A DNA stretch of 64,000 nt, taken from positions 62,001-126,000 of the forward strand of contig SSFA01000015.1 of NCBI GenBank assembly GCA_008015155.1, read 5' to 3'. Shown in pieces: positions 52,419-61,737 of the stretch. Numbering within the stretch: the first letter of the stretch is position 1; the number at the start of each line of letters is the position of its first letter. The translations under genes and the position numbers were made by a program. The notes below the pieces were generated by a model that saw nothing but the letters and a program-made list of their open reading frames with translations, searched no databases and was not told the DNA's origin. This DNA is from Thiothrix sp. GTDB lineage: Bacteria; Pseudomonadota; Gammaproteobacteria; Thiotrichales; Thiotrichaceae.

Positions 52419-52787
52419 TTAGAAACGAATTCCAGAGCTTGGATCGGTTTCGTACTTAAGTGCAGGTAAATCGGCTAAGTAATGGATAGTGTTTAAAGGG
52501 CCTGCTGGGAAGAGCTTATATAGATAACGCCGGCCACCTTCGAAGAGGAATTCTTGGTGCATCAGGTCAGCTAAAGCCCGCGCATTTTCACAGTCATCGC
52601 AGTGCTCATAAAAGTCTAAGATAAAATCAATCACTTCCTGATGCTGCTCAGTTAGCTTTAAATGGATTTCTTTAGCACGCAATTCAATTTTTGTATAAGT
52701 TTCGCTAAGTTTTAGCACCGGCAAAGGGACACGCAGCATAGGTTCTGCACGTGGAAACATTTCATCAACGGTAACTTGTCCGTACAT
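52419..52787 (-). CDS. DsrC/TusE-superfamily protein lacking the conserved cysteines
   Basis: The middle and C-terminus match the DsrC/TusE fold: LTEQHQEVIDFILDFYEHC (about 45-63; LTxxHWxVIxFxRxxY in the family), then RRYLYKLFPAGPLNTIHYLADLPALK (about 85-110; YLYxLFPxGPxxQAxxxAGLP). DsrC needs two C-terminal cysteines and TusE one, to carry sulfur; neither is present after LADLP. Cysteine-free members have been described as RspA-type, proposed to be regulatory. It is alone here, without dsr or tus genes nearby. It may regulate or scaffold rather than transfer sulfur. Confidence 0.72.
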   Translation of the reverse strand: MYGQVTVDEMFPRAEPMLRVPLPVLKLSETYTKIELRAKEIHLKLTEQHQEVIDFILDFYEHCDDCENARALADLMHQEFLFEGGRRYLYKLFPAGPLNTIHYLADLPALKYETDPSSGIRF

Positions 52788-52934
52788 TATCTTTTTCTCC
52801 AGCAGGATCAGTTTTCTATCTCCAAGGGGATAGCTTTAAAACGGGTTATATCCCCCAAAAGTAATACGCTGGAGCTAATAGGTCAATATCCCTATCTCTT
52901 CGTTAAACTAGAAACTGTGAATTTAAACAGTGCT

Positions 52935-53507
52935 TTAGGTTGAGCTAGGCAAGAAACCTAAGCGCATCAGCACACGCTTATACGGTTCAAGCATTTCTGG
53001 CATGAGACTACGTTGGATATAGTCTAAAACCCACTGTTGATCGCGTGGCCCTAAACTAGCGGCGATATAGTGACCGAAGCTTAGCCCCATTGAAAAGCCC
53101 GGCACTTGGGCTGCTTGATCCCAAGTCGTTTCCGCATAATCGGCTAAGCGAGCATTGAGTTTATTAATAAATGGATTGCGATGGTCGCCCTGACCAGCAA
53201 AGTCAAGCATATTATCTTGAATATGATCAGCGAGCTTTAGGGCAAAGCTACCGAGGAGTTGTTCACGATCAGTAGCGTCAAGTTCGGAATAGGCGATGCG
53301 ATCTAGGACATGCACTAGCAAAGCCATGATTTCTTCCATAATGGCCATGCGCTGCAGTTGAGTCTCGGTTTGGAAGTTTTGATTTTCGATCTCAAGCAAG
53401 CCCTGCATGCCGATCTTCCAAGCATTGAAGGCTAGTACACTGACCGTGTCCGCTAATGAGACTTCACGAGCTTGTTGATTCCATTTGGTTTTTAAGCGAA
53501 TACGCAT
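52935..53507 (-). CDS. Conserved helical protein, unknown
   Basis: A 190-residue soluble, mainly helical protein without recognised domains. Visible segments are SVLAFNAWKIGMQGLLEIENQNFQTETQLQRMAIMEEIMALLVHVLDRIAY and RDQQWVLDYIQRSLMPEMLEPYKRVLMRLGFLP. There is no signal peptide or membrane helix. ATG 53507 is preferred over GTG 53516. It lies next to the DsrC-like gene on the same strand, 147 bases upstream, so a shared role in sulfur metabolism is possible but not shown. Confidence 0.6.
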   Translation of the reverse strand: MRIRLKTKWNQQAREVSLADTVSVLAFNAWKIGMQGLLEIENQNFQTETQLQRMAIMEEIMALLVHVLDRIAYSELDATDREQLLGSFALKLADHIQDNMLDFAGQGDHRNPFINKLNARLADYAETTWDQAAQVPGFSMGLSFGHYIAASLGPRDQQWVLDYIQRSLMPEMLEPYKRVLMRLGFLPSST

Positions 53508-53569
53508 GACTTGCACTCTACTAGGCTGGGGAAAGCACCTCTTTGGGCAGAGGTGCTACTCAAGCTAGC

Positions 53570-54196
53570 TTACTGCAGGATACGCCGAGCGGTCGATTGA
53601 CCTAAAGGAGGTAAGGGCGAGAAGGGGCCTGCATGATATTTCCATTTATATGCAGGGTCCTCGACATGACGCAGCCAATACAATTTACCGGAATTGCGCC
53701 AAGGGTCGAGAATGATGCCAGTATCGAAAGGCTGGCCTTTAGCGGTGACCACTAAGGTGCTATGTTCACGCCAAGGGTCACCACGATTAGAAACACCCCA
53801 ATAAATATCCATTGTCTTTAGATTCTTACGCCGCGCCATCGTGATCATGGCATCCGCCCAATCCACACATAAACCCTTAGGCCGTAATTTTGCATTTCGT
53901 AAGGTGTTATGATACATCGGCGGCCAAGTTAGACCCCATTCATTAGCCAATTTCATCGGATAGACATAAGAATCATAAGCTAAATCCATTGCCTCATCGC
54001 GGCTAATATAAGGGCCTAAAGACAGCAAAGCACCCGCTAATTCGCGAATGTTTCGATCCATTTTCGGATCCATTTCTGCTAGTTGTGCACGGCCACTCGG
54101 TGTAACCACAACATTATCGAAGTGGACAGCGCAGCCTGATAACAGCAATGCCATCGATGCTAGGCTAATCTTTATTATTCTTTGAGGACTAAGCAT
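53570..54196 (-). CDS. Lipoprotein with a possible transglutaminase-like core
   Basis: A 208-residue lipoprotein: signal peptide KISLASMALLLSG and lipobox LSGC. The mature part contains GLCVDWADAMITMARR (about 108-123), EHSTLVVTAKGQPFDTGIILDPWRN (about 144-168), which gives a Cys, a His and an Asp in the order used by transglutaminase-like cysteine peptidases. No family assignment is certain; the motif spacing is the only support. It is separated from ubiG by 3 bases on the same strand. Confidence 0.62.
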   Translation of the reverse strand: MLSPQRIIKISLASMALLLSGCAVHFDNVVVTPSGRAQLAEMDPKMDRNIRELAGALLSLGPYISRDEAMDLAYDSYVYPMKLANEWGLTWPPMYHNTLRNAKLRPKGLCVDWADAMITMARRKNLKTMDIYWGVSNRGDPWREHSTLVVTAKGQPFDTGIILDPWRNSGKLYWLRHVEDPAYKWKYHAGPFSPLPPLGQSTARRILQ

Positions 54197-54199
54197 AGA

Positions 54200-54907
54200 T
54201 TACGCTTCCTTTTTAAAATGCATGAGATAATTAACATCAATATCTTTGCCAAGCCGATAACTTTGAAATAAAGGGTTATATGTCATCCCTTTAATATCTT
54301 GCAAACTTAAACGAGCTTGACGCGCCGCGAACTCTAATTCCGAGGGACGGATAAATTTAGCGTATTCGTGGGTACCTTTCGGTAGCATATTGAGTAGATA
54401 TTCTGCACCAACAACCGCCAGCATAAACGCCTTGGGGTTGCGATTAATGGTAGAAAAAAATACATCGCCACCCGGTTTAACTAAACGCGCACAAGCTTGG
54501 ATCACCGATTCTGGCACAGGCACATGCTCTAACATTTCCATGCAAGTGACGATATCGTATTGACCTGCTTCTTGTTCGGCTAAAGCTTCCACCGCAATTT
54601 GCTGATAATCGACTTCAACTTGCGAGTCTAAAGCATGCAAGCTAGCTACTGATAAAGGACCTTCCCCTAAATCAATACCTTTGACGCTAGCACCTCGCCG
54701 CGCCATGCTCTCGGCTAAAATGCCGCCGCCACATCCCACATCTAAGACACGCTTGTTTTTTAAGCCAGCCCGTTCATCCACATAGTTAAGGCGTAAGGGA
54801 TTAATGGCATGTAAAGGTTTAAATTCGCTTTCAGGATCCCACCAGCGATGCGCGATGCTTTCAAATTTACGAATTTCGTTGGGATCGACATTCAGCTCGG
54901 TGTTCAT
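54200..54907 (-). CDS. ubiG: Ubiquinone biosynthesis O-methyltransferase UbiG
   Basis: UbiG methylates two hydroxyl groups in ubiquinone synthesis. The opening [34 protein letters not shown] and the SAM motif [21 protein letters not shown] (about 57-77) are diagnostic. The 235 residues are normal. Its ATG overlaps the mtaD stop by 4 bases (ATGA), so the two are translationally coupled. The ubiG-mtaD-mtnA neighbourhood is also seen in Pseudomonas. Confidence 0.94.
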   Translation of the reverse strand: MNTELNVDPNEIRKFESIAHRWWDPESEFKPLHAINPLRLNYVDERAGLKNKRVLDVGCGGGILAESMARRGASVKGIDLGEGPLSVASLHALDSQVEVDYQQIAVEALAEQEAGQYDIVTCMEMLEHVPVPESVIQACARLVKPGGDVFFSTINRNPKAFMLAVVGAEYLLNMLPKGTHEYAKFIRPSELEFAARQARLSLQDIKGMTYNPLFQSYRLGKDIDVNYLMHFKKEA

Positions 54908-56223
54908 CTAGCAGCTTCTCCAATGATACTTTGCCAATGTTGAGCAGAGTTAATCAGCTCTACTTCATTTAGGGTGCTGAGTTTACGCTGTTCTAATAAG
55001 AGTTTACCAGCGACCCATACATGGGTGATTTGATCGCGGGTCGTACAGTACACTAAATGCGAAATAGGATCATACATCGGCTTAGATTCTAAGCCACCTA
55101 AATTAATTGTAATCAAATCAGCACTCTTACCTAGCTCAATCGAGCCAATTTCCTGCTCTAGTCCTAAGGCTTTTGCCCCATTGAGGGTGGCCATTCTCAG
55201 TACTTCATGCGCTGAAACGACGCTGGCATCGTGAGCCACAGCCTTCGCTAAGAGGGCGGCGGTACGCATTTCTCCGAGCATATCTAAGTCGTTATTGCTC
55301 GCATTACCATCAGTGCCTAAAGCAACATTCACACCAGCGGCCAATAGTTTAGCCACAGGACAGAATCCACTCGCCAGCTTGAGATTGGATTCAGGGCAAT
55401 GAATGACATTAACTCCTTTAGCAGCGAGTAAATCAATTTCAGCTGTTTCGAGTTGGGTCATATGCACCGCCAAAAAATGCCGATCTAACAAACCTAAACG
55501 CTCAAGGCGAGCGAGTGGGCGTTCTTGGGTTGATGCTAGGGCGTTCTGGACTTCAGTAGCGGTTTCATGCACATGTATATGAATGGGAAGATTCAGCTTT
55601 TCTGCTAATTCATGCAGCTGTCGTAAGGGTTGATCCGAGACGGTATAGGGCGCATGTGGAGCAAAGCAACATTGGATAAGTGGATTGTCCTCTACACTAG
55701 CGCATAAGCTGAGTCCTTTTTGTAAATAGTCCTCAACATCCTGAGCATAGGCTGTTGGAAAGTCGATTAAAATCATGCCTAATGAGGCGCGAATACCACT
55801 CTCTTGCACCGCTTTGAGGGTTTCTTCTGCAAAGAAATACATATCATTAAAGCAGGTTGTGCCTGAGCGAATCATTTCGGCGATGGCTAGTTTTGAGCCT
55901 TCATACACAAATTGTCGATCAGCCCATTGTCGCTCGGCTGGCCAGATATGGTCTTGTAGCCATTCCATTAGGGGCAAATCATCGGCTAAACCTTTTAATA
56001 AACTCATCGCCGCATGGGTATGCGCATTGACTAAACCTGGCAATAAGGCTTGTTGTGGAAGCACGACAGTTTGTACAGCTTGATAGATTTGCTCTGCTTC
56101 AAGTACAGGCAAAATAGCGAGGATTTTGCCTGCATGGATAGCGACAGCATGATCCGTAAGAACTTGATCCGCCGCATTGACTGTGATGATCCAAGTGGGT
56201 TTGATTAATAAATCGATCTGCAT
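54904..56223 (-). CDS. mtaD: 5'-methylthioadenosine/S-adenosylhomocysteine deaminase
   Basis: This 439-residue amidohydrolase deaminates 5'-methylthioadenosine to methylthioinosine. It shows the metal-binding [13 protein letters not shown] (about 64-76), further His near [10 protein letters not shown] and [12 protein letters not shown], and the catalytic Asp in [13 protein letters not shown]. The TrzA/AtzA family also includes guanine and atrazine deaminases, but the pairing with ubiG and mtnA makes the MTA role likely. ATG 56223 is chosen; an upstream frame would run into the divergent mtnA region. The ribosome site is weak. Divergent from mtnA across 65 bases. Confidence 0.88.
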   Translation of the reverse strand: MQIDLLIKPTWIITVNAADQVLTDHAVAIHAGKILAILPVLEAEQIYQAVQTVVLPQQALLPGLVNAHTHAAMSLLKGLADDLPLMEWLQDHIWPAERQWADRQFVYEGSKLAIAEMIRSGTTCFNDMYFFAEETLKAVQESGIRASLGMILIDFPTAYAQDVEDYLQKGLSLCASVEDNPLIQCCFAPHAPYTVSDQPLRQLHELAEKLNLPIHIHVHETATEVQNALASTQERPLARLERLGLLDRHFLAVHMTQLETAEIDLLAAKGVNVIHCPESNLKLASGFCPVAKLLAAGVNVALGTDGNASNNDLDMLGEMRTAALLAKAVAHDASVVSAHEVLRMATLNGAKALGLEQEIGSIELGKSADLITINLGGLESKPMYDPISHLVYCTTRDQITHVWVAGKLLLEQRKLSTLNEVELINSAQHWQSIIGEAAR

Positions 56224-56288
56224 AGGGCTGTTGTCGCTCGAATAATGTTGTAAAATTGCACCTAAACCCTTTAGTTGCGAGTGCCGTG

Positions 56289-57329
56289 ATGCCACCAAAC
56301 GATACAATTCGTGCTGTCGAATGGAAAGACAATCATTTGATATTGCTCGACCAACGCAAATTGCCCCATGCCGAACATTATCTGCAAATTTATAGTGCAG
56401 AGGATACCGCTGAAGCTATCCGTAATATGGTAGTACGTGGTGCACCCGCGATTGGTATCACTGCCGCTTATGGCTTGCTCATGGCAGCGCGCAAGGCTTT
56501 TAAACAATATCCACATGATTGGCGTTCGCGTTTACAGACCGATATTGATGTGTTAGCGGCTTCTCGCCCTACTGCCATTAATCTACAGTGGGCTTTGCAA
56601 CGCATGGTGGCAGCGATTGATGAGCAAGATCCAGAGCCAATTAATACGCTAATGGCTTTGGCTCAGCGCATTCATCAAGAAGACATTGAAGCCAATCACC
56701 GTATGGCCTTTTTGGGCAATGAACTGATCAAGCCTACCCATGGGGTTTTGACGCATTGTAATACCGGTTCATTAGCCACGGGCGGCTATGGTACTGCTTT
56801 AGGGGTTATCCGCACCGCCTATAGTGAAGGTAAAATAGAGCAGGTTTATGCCGATGAAACTCGTCCTTGGTGGCAAGGCTCACGTTTAACGGCTTGGGAG
56901 TTAATGCGCGATAAAATTCCTACCCAGTTGATTTGTGAAGGTGCTGCTGCTCATTTGATGAAGCTTGGGAAAATCTCTTGGGTATTGGTGGGCGCAGATC
57001 GCATTGCAGCCAATGGTGATGTAGCGAATAAAATTGGCACCTATAGCTTAGCGGTGCTGGCACGTTTTCATAGTGTGCGTTTTATGGTGGTCGCCCCCAC
57101 TAGTACGATTGATATGAATACGCCAACAGGCGAGCAGATCCCTATTGAAGAGCGCTCACCGGAAGAAATTTTGAATGTGGGTCAACAGCGGATTGCTGCC
57201 CCACAAGTGAGTGCGTGGAATCCAGCTTTTGATGTAACGCCGAGTAAGTTAGTGGATATTCTAGTCACTGAGAAAGGGATTGTGGTGCGCCCCGATAATG
57301 AAAAGCTGGTTAGTTTATTACAGCGCTAG
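56289..57329 (+). CDS. mtnA: Methylthioribose-1-phosphate isomerase
   Basis: MtnA converts methylthioribose-1-phosphate to the ribulose form in the methionine salvage pathway. Motifs are [15 protein letters not shown] (about 48-62), [17 protein letters not shown] (about 157-173) and the active-site [17 protein letters not shown] and [18 protein letters not shown]. The 346 residues match the family. ATG 56289 is chosen over an upstream TTG at 56256. In Pseudomonas the deaminase and a phosphorylase supply its substrate from methylthioadenosine; no phosphorylase is seen here, so it lies elsewhere. The Rieske gene starts directly after its stop. Confidence 0.93.
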   Translation: MPPNDTIRAVEWKDNHLILLDQRKLPHAEHYLQIYSAEDTAEAIRNMVVRGAPAIGITAAYGLLMAARKAFKQYPHDWRSRLQTDIDVLAASRPTAINLQWALQRMVAAIDEQDPEPINTLMALAQRIHQEDIEANHRMAFLGNELIKPTHGVLTHCNTGSLATGGYGTALGVIRTAYSEGKIEQVYADETRPWWQGSRLTAWELMRDKIPTQLICEGAAAHLMKLGKISWVLVGADRIAANGDVANKIGTYSLAVLARFHSVRFMVVAPTSTIDMNTPTGEQIPIEERSPEEILNVGQQRIAAPQVSAWNPAFDVTPSKLVDILVTEKGIVVRPDNEKLVSLLQR

Positions 57330-57671
57330 ATGTGGCATTCAATTTGTAGTTATAGCCAGCTGCAAGCTCGCCCTGAATATGGGTTTAGTTTAGAACAGGG
57401 CTGGGATAAGAAAGCGGGTTTTGTAGTCCTACATGCTGGGCAAGTCTATGCTTATGCTAATACTTGCCCTCATCAGCAGGTCTCCTTAAATTGGAGTCCG
57501 CATACCTTTTTTGAGCCAAATCACGAATTCATTCAGTGCAGTATGCATGGTGCTTTATTTGAGCCAAGCACCGGCTTATGTATTCGTGGGCCTTGTCTAC
57601 GCCAGTCTTTGCAATGCTTACCTGTACGTGTTGAAAATGATCACATACAGGTCTGGTTTGAATTTACTTAA
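57330..57671 (+). CDS. Rieske [2Fe-2S] protein
   Basis: A 113-residue single-domain ferredoxin-like Rieske protein with cluster ligands in CPHQQ (about 47-51) and CSMHG (about 71-75). It has no signal peptide or membrane anchor, so it is cytoplasmic, like ferredoxin components of dioxygenases or NirD-type proteins. It begins at ATG 57330, the base after the mtnA stop, so it is translationally coupled to methionine salvage, a link I cannot explain. Its end overlaps the opposite-strand gene by 4 bases. Confidence 0.88.
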   Translation: MWHSICSYSQLQARPEYGFSLEQGWDKKAGFVVLHAGQVYAYANTCPHQQVSLNWSPHTFFEPNHEFIQCSMHGALFEPSTGLCIRGPCLRQSLQCLPVRVENDHIQVWFEFT

Positions 57672-58912
57672 GCGGCGGTATGTTTGGTTAAAGTGGCGAT
57701 CAATTGGCGGATATCGCGCTTTAAATAATGGTTAAAAAACAAATTAGGCAGTTGTAAATAAGTACGCCGATGTAGCGGTATCTTGGATAAAGTACAAGCA
57801 TAGTGCCGACCATTTCTTAAGCCTAACGCGACTACTTGTAAGGGTTCGCGAATCTGCCGCTGAAAAATCTCATCGCTAATATAGCCTTGCACTGGATTGT
57901 GCTCATTCGGGCGTAAATCACCATGATGCACCTCCATAATCTCACGATAAGGATGAAAATCTTGCTGCACGCTATAGAGGTCGTTACTAATCCAGTCATA
58001 AAACGCGGTACAAATGACTACGCCTTGTTCAAAGCAGAGTAGGGCATACAGATAATGTAAGCGGCTTAAGCCTTCTAAATGGGGATAAGGCTGCAATGCA
58101 AATAAGCTTTTACCTTTAACACTTAATAAAGCCTGTAAAGTCTCTTTATTCGGGCTGGCTTCATTAGGAAGCAATTGTAAAATCGCACGGCTTTCTAGCA
58201 GGAAAAAATTAATATCGCCTGTTTGTAATTGAGTTTTCAGCTCGTTTTGTTGCAGGGAGGGAAAAAACTCATTCACACTATCATGTAACCAAGCTTCTAA
58301 TTGGCGAGTGTAGTTTTGCTGTAGAATTTTAGCATCAGCGGGCTTAGTCAGTAGCTGGCATTGATGCTCTAATTGTTTGAGTAACTGCGCTTGCTGCTGA
58401 ATCCATGAATGATTACGCGCTAAATGCTCACTATTGTCTTGAATACCTCGGTGGGTTTTAAGCCAAACCACTAGCACCAGCACTAAAGTCAATAAAGGTA
58501 ATAACCAATTTTGGCTGAGTAGGCCTAAGACAAACATGCCGCTTAAGACCGTCAGCATAAATAAGCGAGGCGCATATTGTGTAGCTCGGCTGCGATGCAG
58601 TTCTTGGCGGCGGAGATGGAGCTGATCGAGATTAGCATGTTGGGGCAAAAGATTGGCTTGAGGCGGGTAGAAATTAAACCAATAGTCTTGAAATTGCTGA
58701 TTCCCCTGCAGCGCCTCCTGGCCATCTAGGCAACCACAAGCAGGGTTGCTAAAAACTGGATAATCTAGCAAGTCTGCTTGCGTATCCGTAGCGGGAATAA
58801 TATCTTCAAGGTTAAGCGGTGTACTGAGTACTTGCTTGGCTGCTTGTGATTGGCTTTCACGATACAGCTTTCGCGCGAGCAAAGTGCTGTGATAATCAAT
58901 AGAGTTATTCAT
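57668..58912 (-). CDS. Membrane protein with two helices, unknown
   Basis: A 414-residue protein with a central hairpin of membrane helices (about 120-160; FMLTVLSGMFVLGLLSQNWLLPLLTLVLVLVVWL) and long soluble regions on either side. The C-terminal part contains LLCFEQGVVICTAFYDWISNDLYSVQQDFHPYREIMEVHHGDLR. No family is recognised. ATG 58912 is chosen over one at 58951 because AAAGGG lies just before it. It converges on the Rieske gene with a 4-base overlap and is divergent from xerD. Confidence 0.6.
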   Translation of the reverse strand: MNNSIDYHSTLLARKLYRESQSQAAKQVLSTPLNLEDIIPATDTQADLLDYPVFSNPACGCLDGQEALQGNQQFQDYWFNFYPPQANLLPQHANLDQLHLRRQELHRSRATQYAPRLFMLTVLSGMFVLGLLSQNWLLPLLTLVLVLVVWLKTHRGIQDNSEHLARNHSWIQQQAQLLKQLEHQCQLLTKPADAKILQQNYTRQLEAWLHDSVNEFFPSLQQNELKTQLQTGDINFFLLESRAILQLLPNEASPNKETLQALLSVKGKSLFALQPYPHLEGLSRLHYLYALLCFEQGVVICTAFYDWISNDLYSVQQDFHPYREIMEVHHGDLRPNEHNPVQGYISDEIFQRQIREPLQVVALGLRNGRHYACTLSKIPLHRRTYLQLPNLFFNHYLKRDIRQLIATLTKHTAA

Positions 58913-58978
58913 AGTATAAAAGCCCTTTATTATTTTGTTTGAACATAGCACGGAATGCCCCTGTAATCTATCAAGACA

Positions 58979-59917
58979 ATGAATATCCTAAAAAAATCCC
59001 GGACGATCGAAACTGAATTCCCCTGTCATGAGACTGAGCTACTGGATCGCTTTCTGGATGCCTTCTGGGCAGAGCGCGGGGCTGCGAAAAATACTTTGGA
59101 TGCTTATCGCAGTGATCTATTGGGCTTGTGTAGTTGGTTAGGGTCTGAAAGGAAAACTTTAGAAACGGCTACGCGTAGTGATTTGCTAGATTATTTAGCT
59201 GAACTATTTCGTGCGGGCGCTAAACCTTCGAGCTCTGCACGGTTGCTGTCCGGTATGCGCCGTTTTTATCGTTATCTGCTACGTGAAGGAGTGATTCAAG
59301 TCGATCCGACTGGCAATATCGAAGCGCCACGCCCACAACGTTTATTGCCAGATGCTTTATCTGAAGATGATGTCGAGCAATTACTGCAAGCGCCGGATAT
59401 TGATTCAGCTTTGGGTCTGCGCGATCGTGCTATGTTGGAATTGTTATATGCCACAGGTTTGCGGGTCTCAGAGCTAACAGGACTAACTCAAGGCCAGTTA
59501 TCTTTGCACCACGGTGTAGTACGAATTTTAGGCAAGGGTGGCAAAGAGCGTTTAGTCCCCTTAGGTGAAGAGGCACAAGATTGGGTTGGACGCTATTTGC
59601 AGATTGCGCGCCCGGAGTTAATGCAAGGCCATTCCGTGTGTGCGCAAGTATTTGTAACAGGACGCGGTGCAGGCATGACTCGCCAAGCGTTTTGGTATTT
59701 GATCAAGCGCTATGCAGCAGAAGCAGGCATCAGTAAGCCGCTCTCACCGCATACCTTACGCCATGCTTTTGCCACGCATTTATTAAATCATGGGGCGGAT
59801 TTGCGGGTAGTGCAAATGCTGCTAGGGCATAGTGATATGTCCACTACGCAAATCTATACGCATGTGGCGAAGGCACGCTTACAAGACTTGCATCGCCAAC
59901 ATCATCCACGCGGCTAG
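58979..59917 (+). CDS. xerD: Tyrosine recombinase XerD
   Basis: XerD resolves chromosome dimers at dif together with XerC. The N-terminal SAM-like DNA-binding domain (about 18-105) precedes the catalytic domain with Arg in ATGLRVSEL (about 163), HTLRHAF (about 259) and the nucleophile Tyr in TQIYTHV (about 292). The 312 residues, slightly longer than E. coli XerD (298), include a short N-terminal extension. The following dsbC supports XerD rather than XerC, as xerD-dsbC is a known gammaproteobacterial pair. Confidence 0.92.
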   Translation: MNILKKSRTIETEFPCHETELLDRFLDAFWAERGAAKNTLDAYRSDLLGLCSWLGSERKTLETATRSDLLDYLAELFRAGAKPSSSARLLSGMRRFYRYLLREGVIQVDPTGNIEAPRPQRLLPDALSEDDVEQLLQAPDIDSALGLRDRAMLELLYATGLRVSELTGLTQGQLSLHHGVVRILGKGGKERLVPLGEEAQDWVGRYLQIARPELMQGHSVCAQVFVTGRGAGMTRQAFWYLIKRYAAEAGISKPLSPHTLRHAFATHLLNHGADLRVVQMLLGHSDMSTTQIYTHVAKARLQDLHRQHHPRG

Positions 59918-60040
59918 AACTTTTTCTTGTTAAGGATTTCAAACTAGGATGATCCTTAAGGTCAATAGGATTTAATAGCACCTTATGCTATGTTAAAGCG
60001 ACTGCTCTTTTAATTTTACTGATGGAAAGAAACAAAAGTG

Positions 60041-60886
60041 ATGAATAAAAAAACCGTGCTAAGCGCCTTATTAGCGAGCTTATTAGTGGTGGGCTTAGCA
60101 AACGCAGAAGATAAAGCAGCAGTGGCTCCTGCAGCTAGCACTGAAACAACCGCAACTGCTGCACCTGCAGTTCCAGCCCCCGCAGCAACTGAAACCGCTA
60201 AAGCACCGACTACCGATGCCACTGTGGACACTGCTTTATTAAACGAAAAGCTCAAACCGCTGTTCGGTGATGTGCCGGATTCTATCAAACCTACGCCAGT
60301 GAGCGGTGTATTTGAAGCTAAGTTTGGCACTGAGCTGATTTATGTATCAGCGGATGGTCGCTATTTCTTTAGTGGTGATTTAATTGATGGTACTAGTCGA
60401 ACTAATCTCTCTGAGCAGTCACGTACCGTCGAACGTAAAGATATGCTGGCCAAAGTTGAAGATAAAGATGCCGTTATTTTCAAAGCCAAAGGTGAACAGA
60501 AGCATTTGCTGACCGTCTTCACGGATGTGGATTGTGGCTACTGCGTGAAATTGCATAAAGAAGTGAATCAACTGAATGAAGCTGGCGTTAGCGTTCGCTA
60601 CTTAGCTTATCCACGTGCGGGTATTGGCTCAGAAAGTTATAAGAAAATTGTCAATGTCTGGTGTGCTGATGACAAGCAAGATGCCTTGACCAAATCGAAA
60701 GCGGGCGAAACCATTGCTGCAAAAGAATGCGAAAATCCAGTTGCTAAGGAATTTGAATTAGGCCAAAAACTAGGTGTGAATGGTACACCGGCTTTATTCA
60801 CTGAAGATGGCACGATGATTCCAGGTTATCGCCCTGCAGATCAGCTAGTGAAAATCTTAGATGATATGAAAACTAAGGTTAACTAG
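60041..60886 (+). CDS. dsbC: Thiol:disulfide interchange protein DsbC
   Basis: A periplasmic disulfide isomerase. The signal peptide (KKTVLSALLASLLVVGLANA) leads to an Ala/Thr/Pro-rich linker of about 40 residues, longer than usual, then the N-terminal dimerisation domain (about 68-130; FEAKFGTELIYVSADGRYFFSGDLID) and the thioredoxin fold with CGYC at residues 165-168. A second Cys pair (VWCADD, KECEN) matches the structural disulfide. It lies after xerD and is followed by a strong terminator. Confidence 0.93.
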   Translation: MNKKTVLSALLASLLVVGLANAEDKAAVAPAASTETTATAAPAVPAPAATETAKAPTTDATVDTALLNEKLKPLFGDVPDSIKPTPVSGVFEAKFGTELIYVSADGRYFFSGDLIDGTSRTNLSEQSRTVERKDMLAKVEDKDAVIFKAKGEQKHLLTVFTDVDCGYCVKLHKEVNQLNEAGVSVRYLAYPRAGIGSESYKKIVNVWCADDKQDALTKSKAGETIAAKECENPVAKEFELGQKLGVNGTPALFTEDGTMIPGYRPADQLVKILDDMKTKVN

Positions 60887-60901
60887 GCTTGTACTTCTCC
60901 C

Positions 60902-60927
60902 AAAAAGGGGCTAATAGCCCCTTTTTT
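60902..60927. terminator. Rho-independent terminator after dsbC
   Basis: AAAAAGGGGCT and AGCCCCTTTTT form an 11-bp stem with an AAT loop and T-runs on both strands, ending dsbC (+) and the pirin gene (-). Confidence 0.9.
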
Positions 60928-60929
60928 AC

Positions 60930-61631
60930 TTATACGGGTAAGTCAAACAACAAGACTTCTGCCGTTGCTTTTCCAAGCACTTTAAAGCTGCTGTCTGCAC
61001 TAATGGCTGCACCATCACCGGCACTTAAAGTTTCACCTTCTAAGTCGATAGAGCCGCTGGCCACAAATAAATAGCCTAAGCGATCAGCTGCTAAGCTATA
61101 GCTGCGCTCTACGTTATTAGCAACCACAGTGGCATAGAATAAAGCTTCTGTATTAGTTGCTAAAGAGCCTTCTGCACCGGTTGGCGACACTAATAAGCGC
61201 CAGCCACTCGCTTTGTCTGCTTCACTAAAATAGGCTTGCGCATAGCTCGGTTGGATATTACGTTGGGTGGGTAATAACCAAATCTGCAAAAAATGCGTAC
61301 CTTCCGTTGTAGAGGGATTATATTCTGAGTGAGTAACACCTGTTCCGGCTGACATGCGTTGCACATCCCCTTTACGAATCACACTCCCATTGCCCATACT
61401 GTCGCGATGCGCGAGTTCGCCTTCTAGGACATAGCTGACAATTTCCATATTATTATGGGGATGGGTTGGGAAGCCCGCGCCTGCGATCACCCGATCATCA
61501 TTAATCACCCGTAGTACTGACAGCCCCATGTGCTTGGGATCATAATAATCACCGAAGGAAAAGCTATGATGACTATCAAGCCACTGGTTTTTAAAATGCC
61601 CGCGCTCAGCTGCTTTACGAATCGTTAACAT
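60930..61631 (-). CDS. Pirin-family bicupin, YhhW-like
   Basis: A 233-residue protein close to E. coli YhhW, a quercetin 2,3-dioxygenase: MLTIRKAAERGHFKNQWLDSHHSFSFGDY at the start, metal site HPHNNMEIVSYVLEGELAHRDSMGN (about 57-81) and HSEYN (about 101). ATG 61631 is chosen because AGGAG lies 8 bases before it; the ATG at 61637 is too close to that site. It is divergent from a LysR gene, the usual arrangement for a regulator and its target, and it converges with dsbC. Confidence 0.88.
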   Translation of the reverse strand: MLTIRKAAERGHFKNQWLDSHHSFSFGDYYDPKHMGLSVLRVINDDRVIAGAGFPTHPHNNMEIVSYVLEGELAHRDSMGNGSVIRKGDVQRMSAGTGVTHSEYNPSTTEGTHFLQIWLLPTQRNIQPSYAQAYFSEADKASGWRLLVSPTGAEGSLATNTEALFYATVVANNVERSYSLAADRLGYLFVASGSIDLEGETLSAGDGAAISADSSFKVLGKATAEVLLFDLPV

Positions 61632-61737
61632 GCTCATATCTCCTAACTGTTTTGTATAAAGCCTAGTTTATCTTTGACTTTAAGTTAGAGTAACTGCTAT
61701 TAAGTCAGGTATCGGATAACGTATAGTTGAGAATCCC

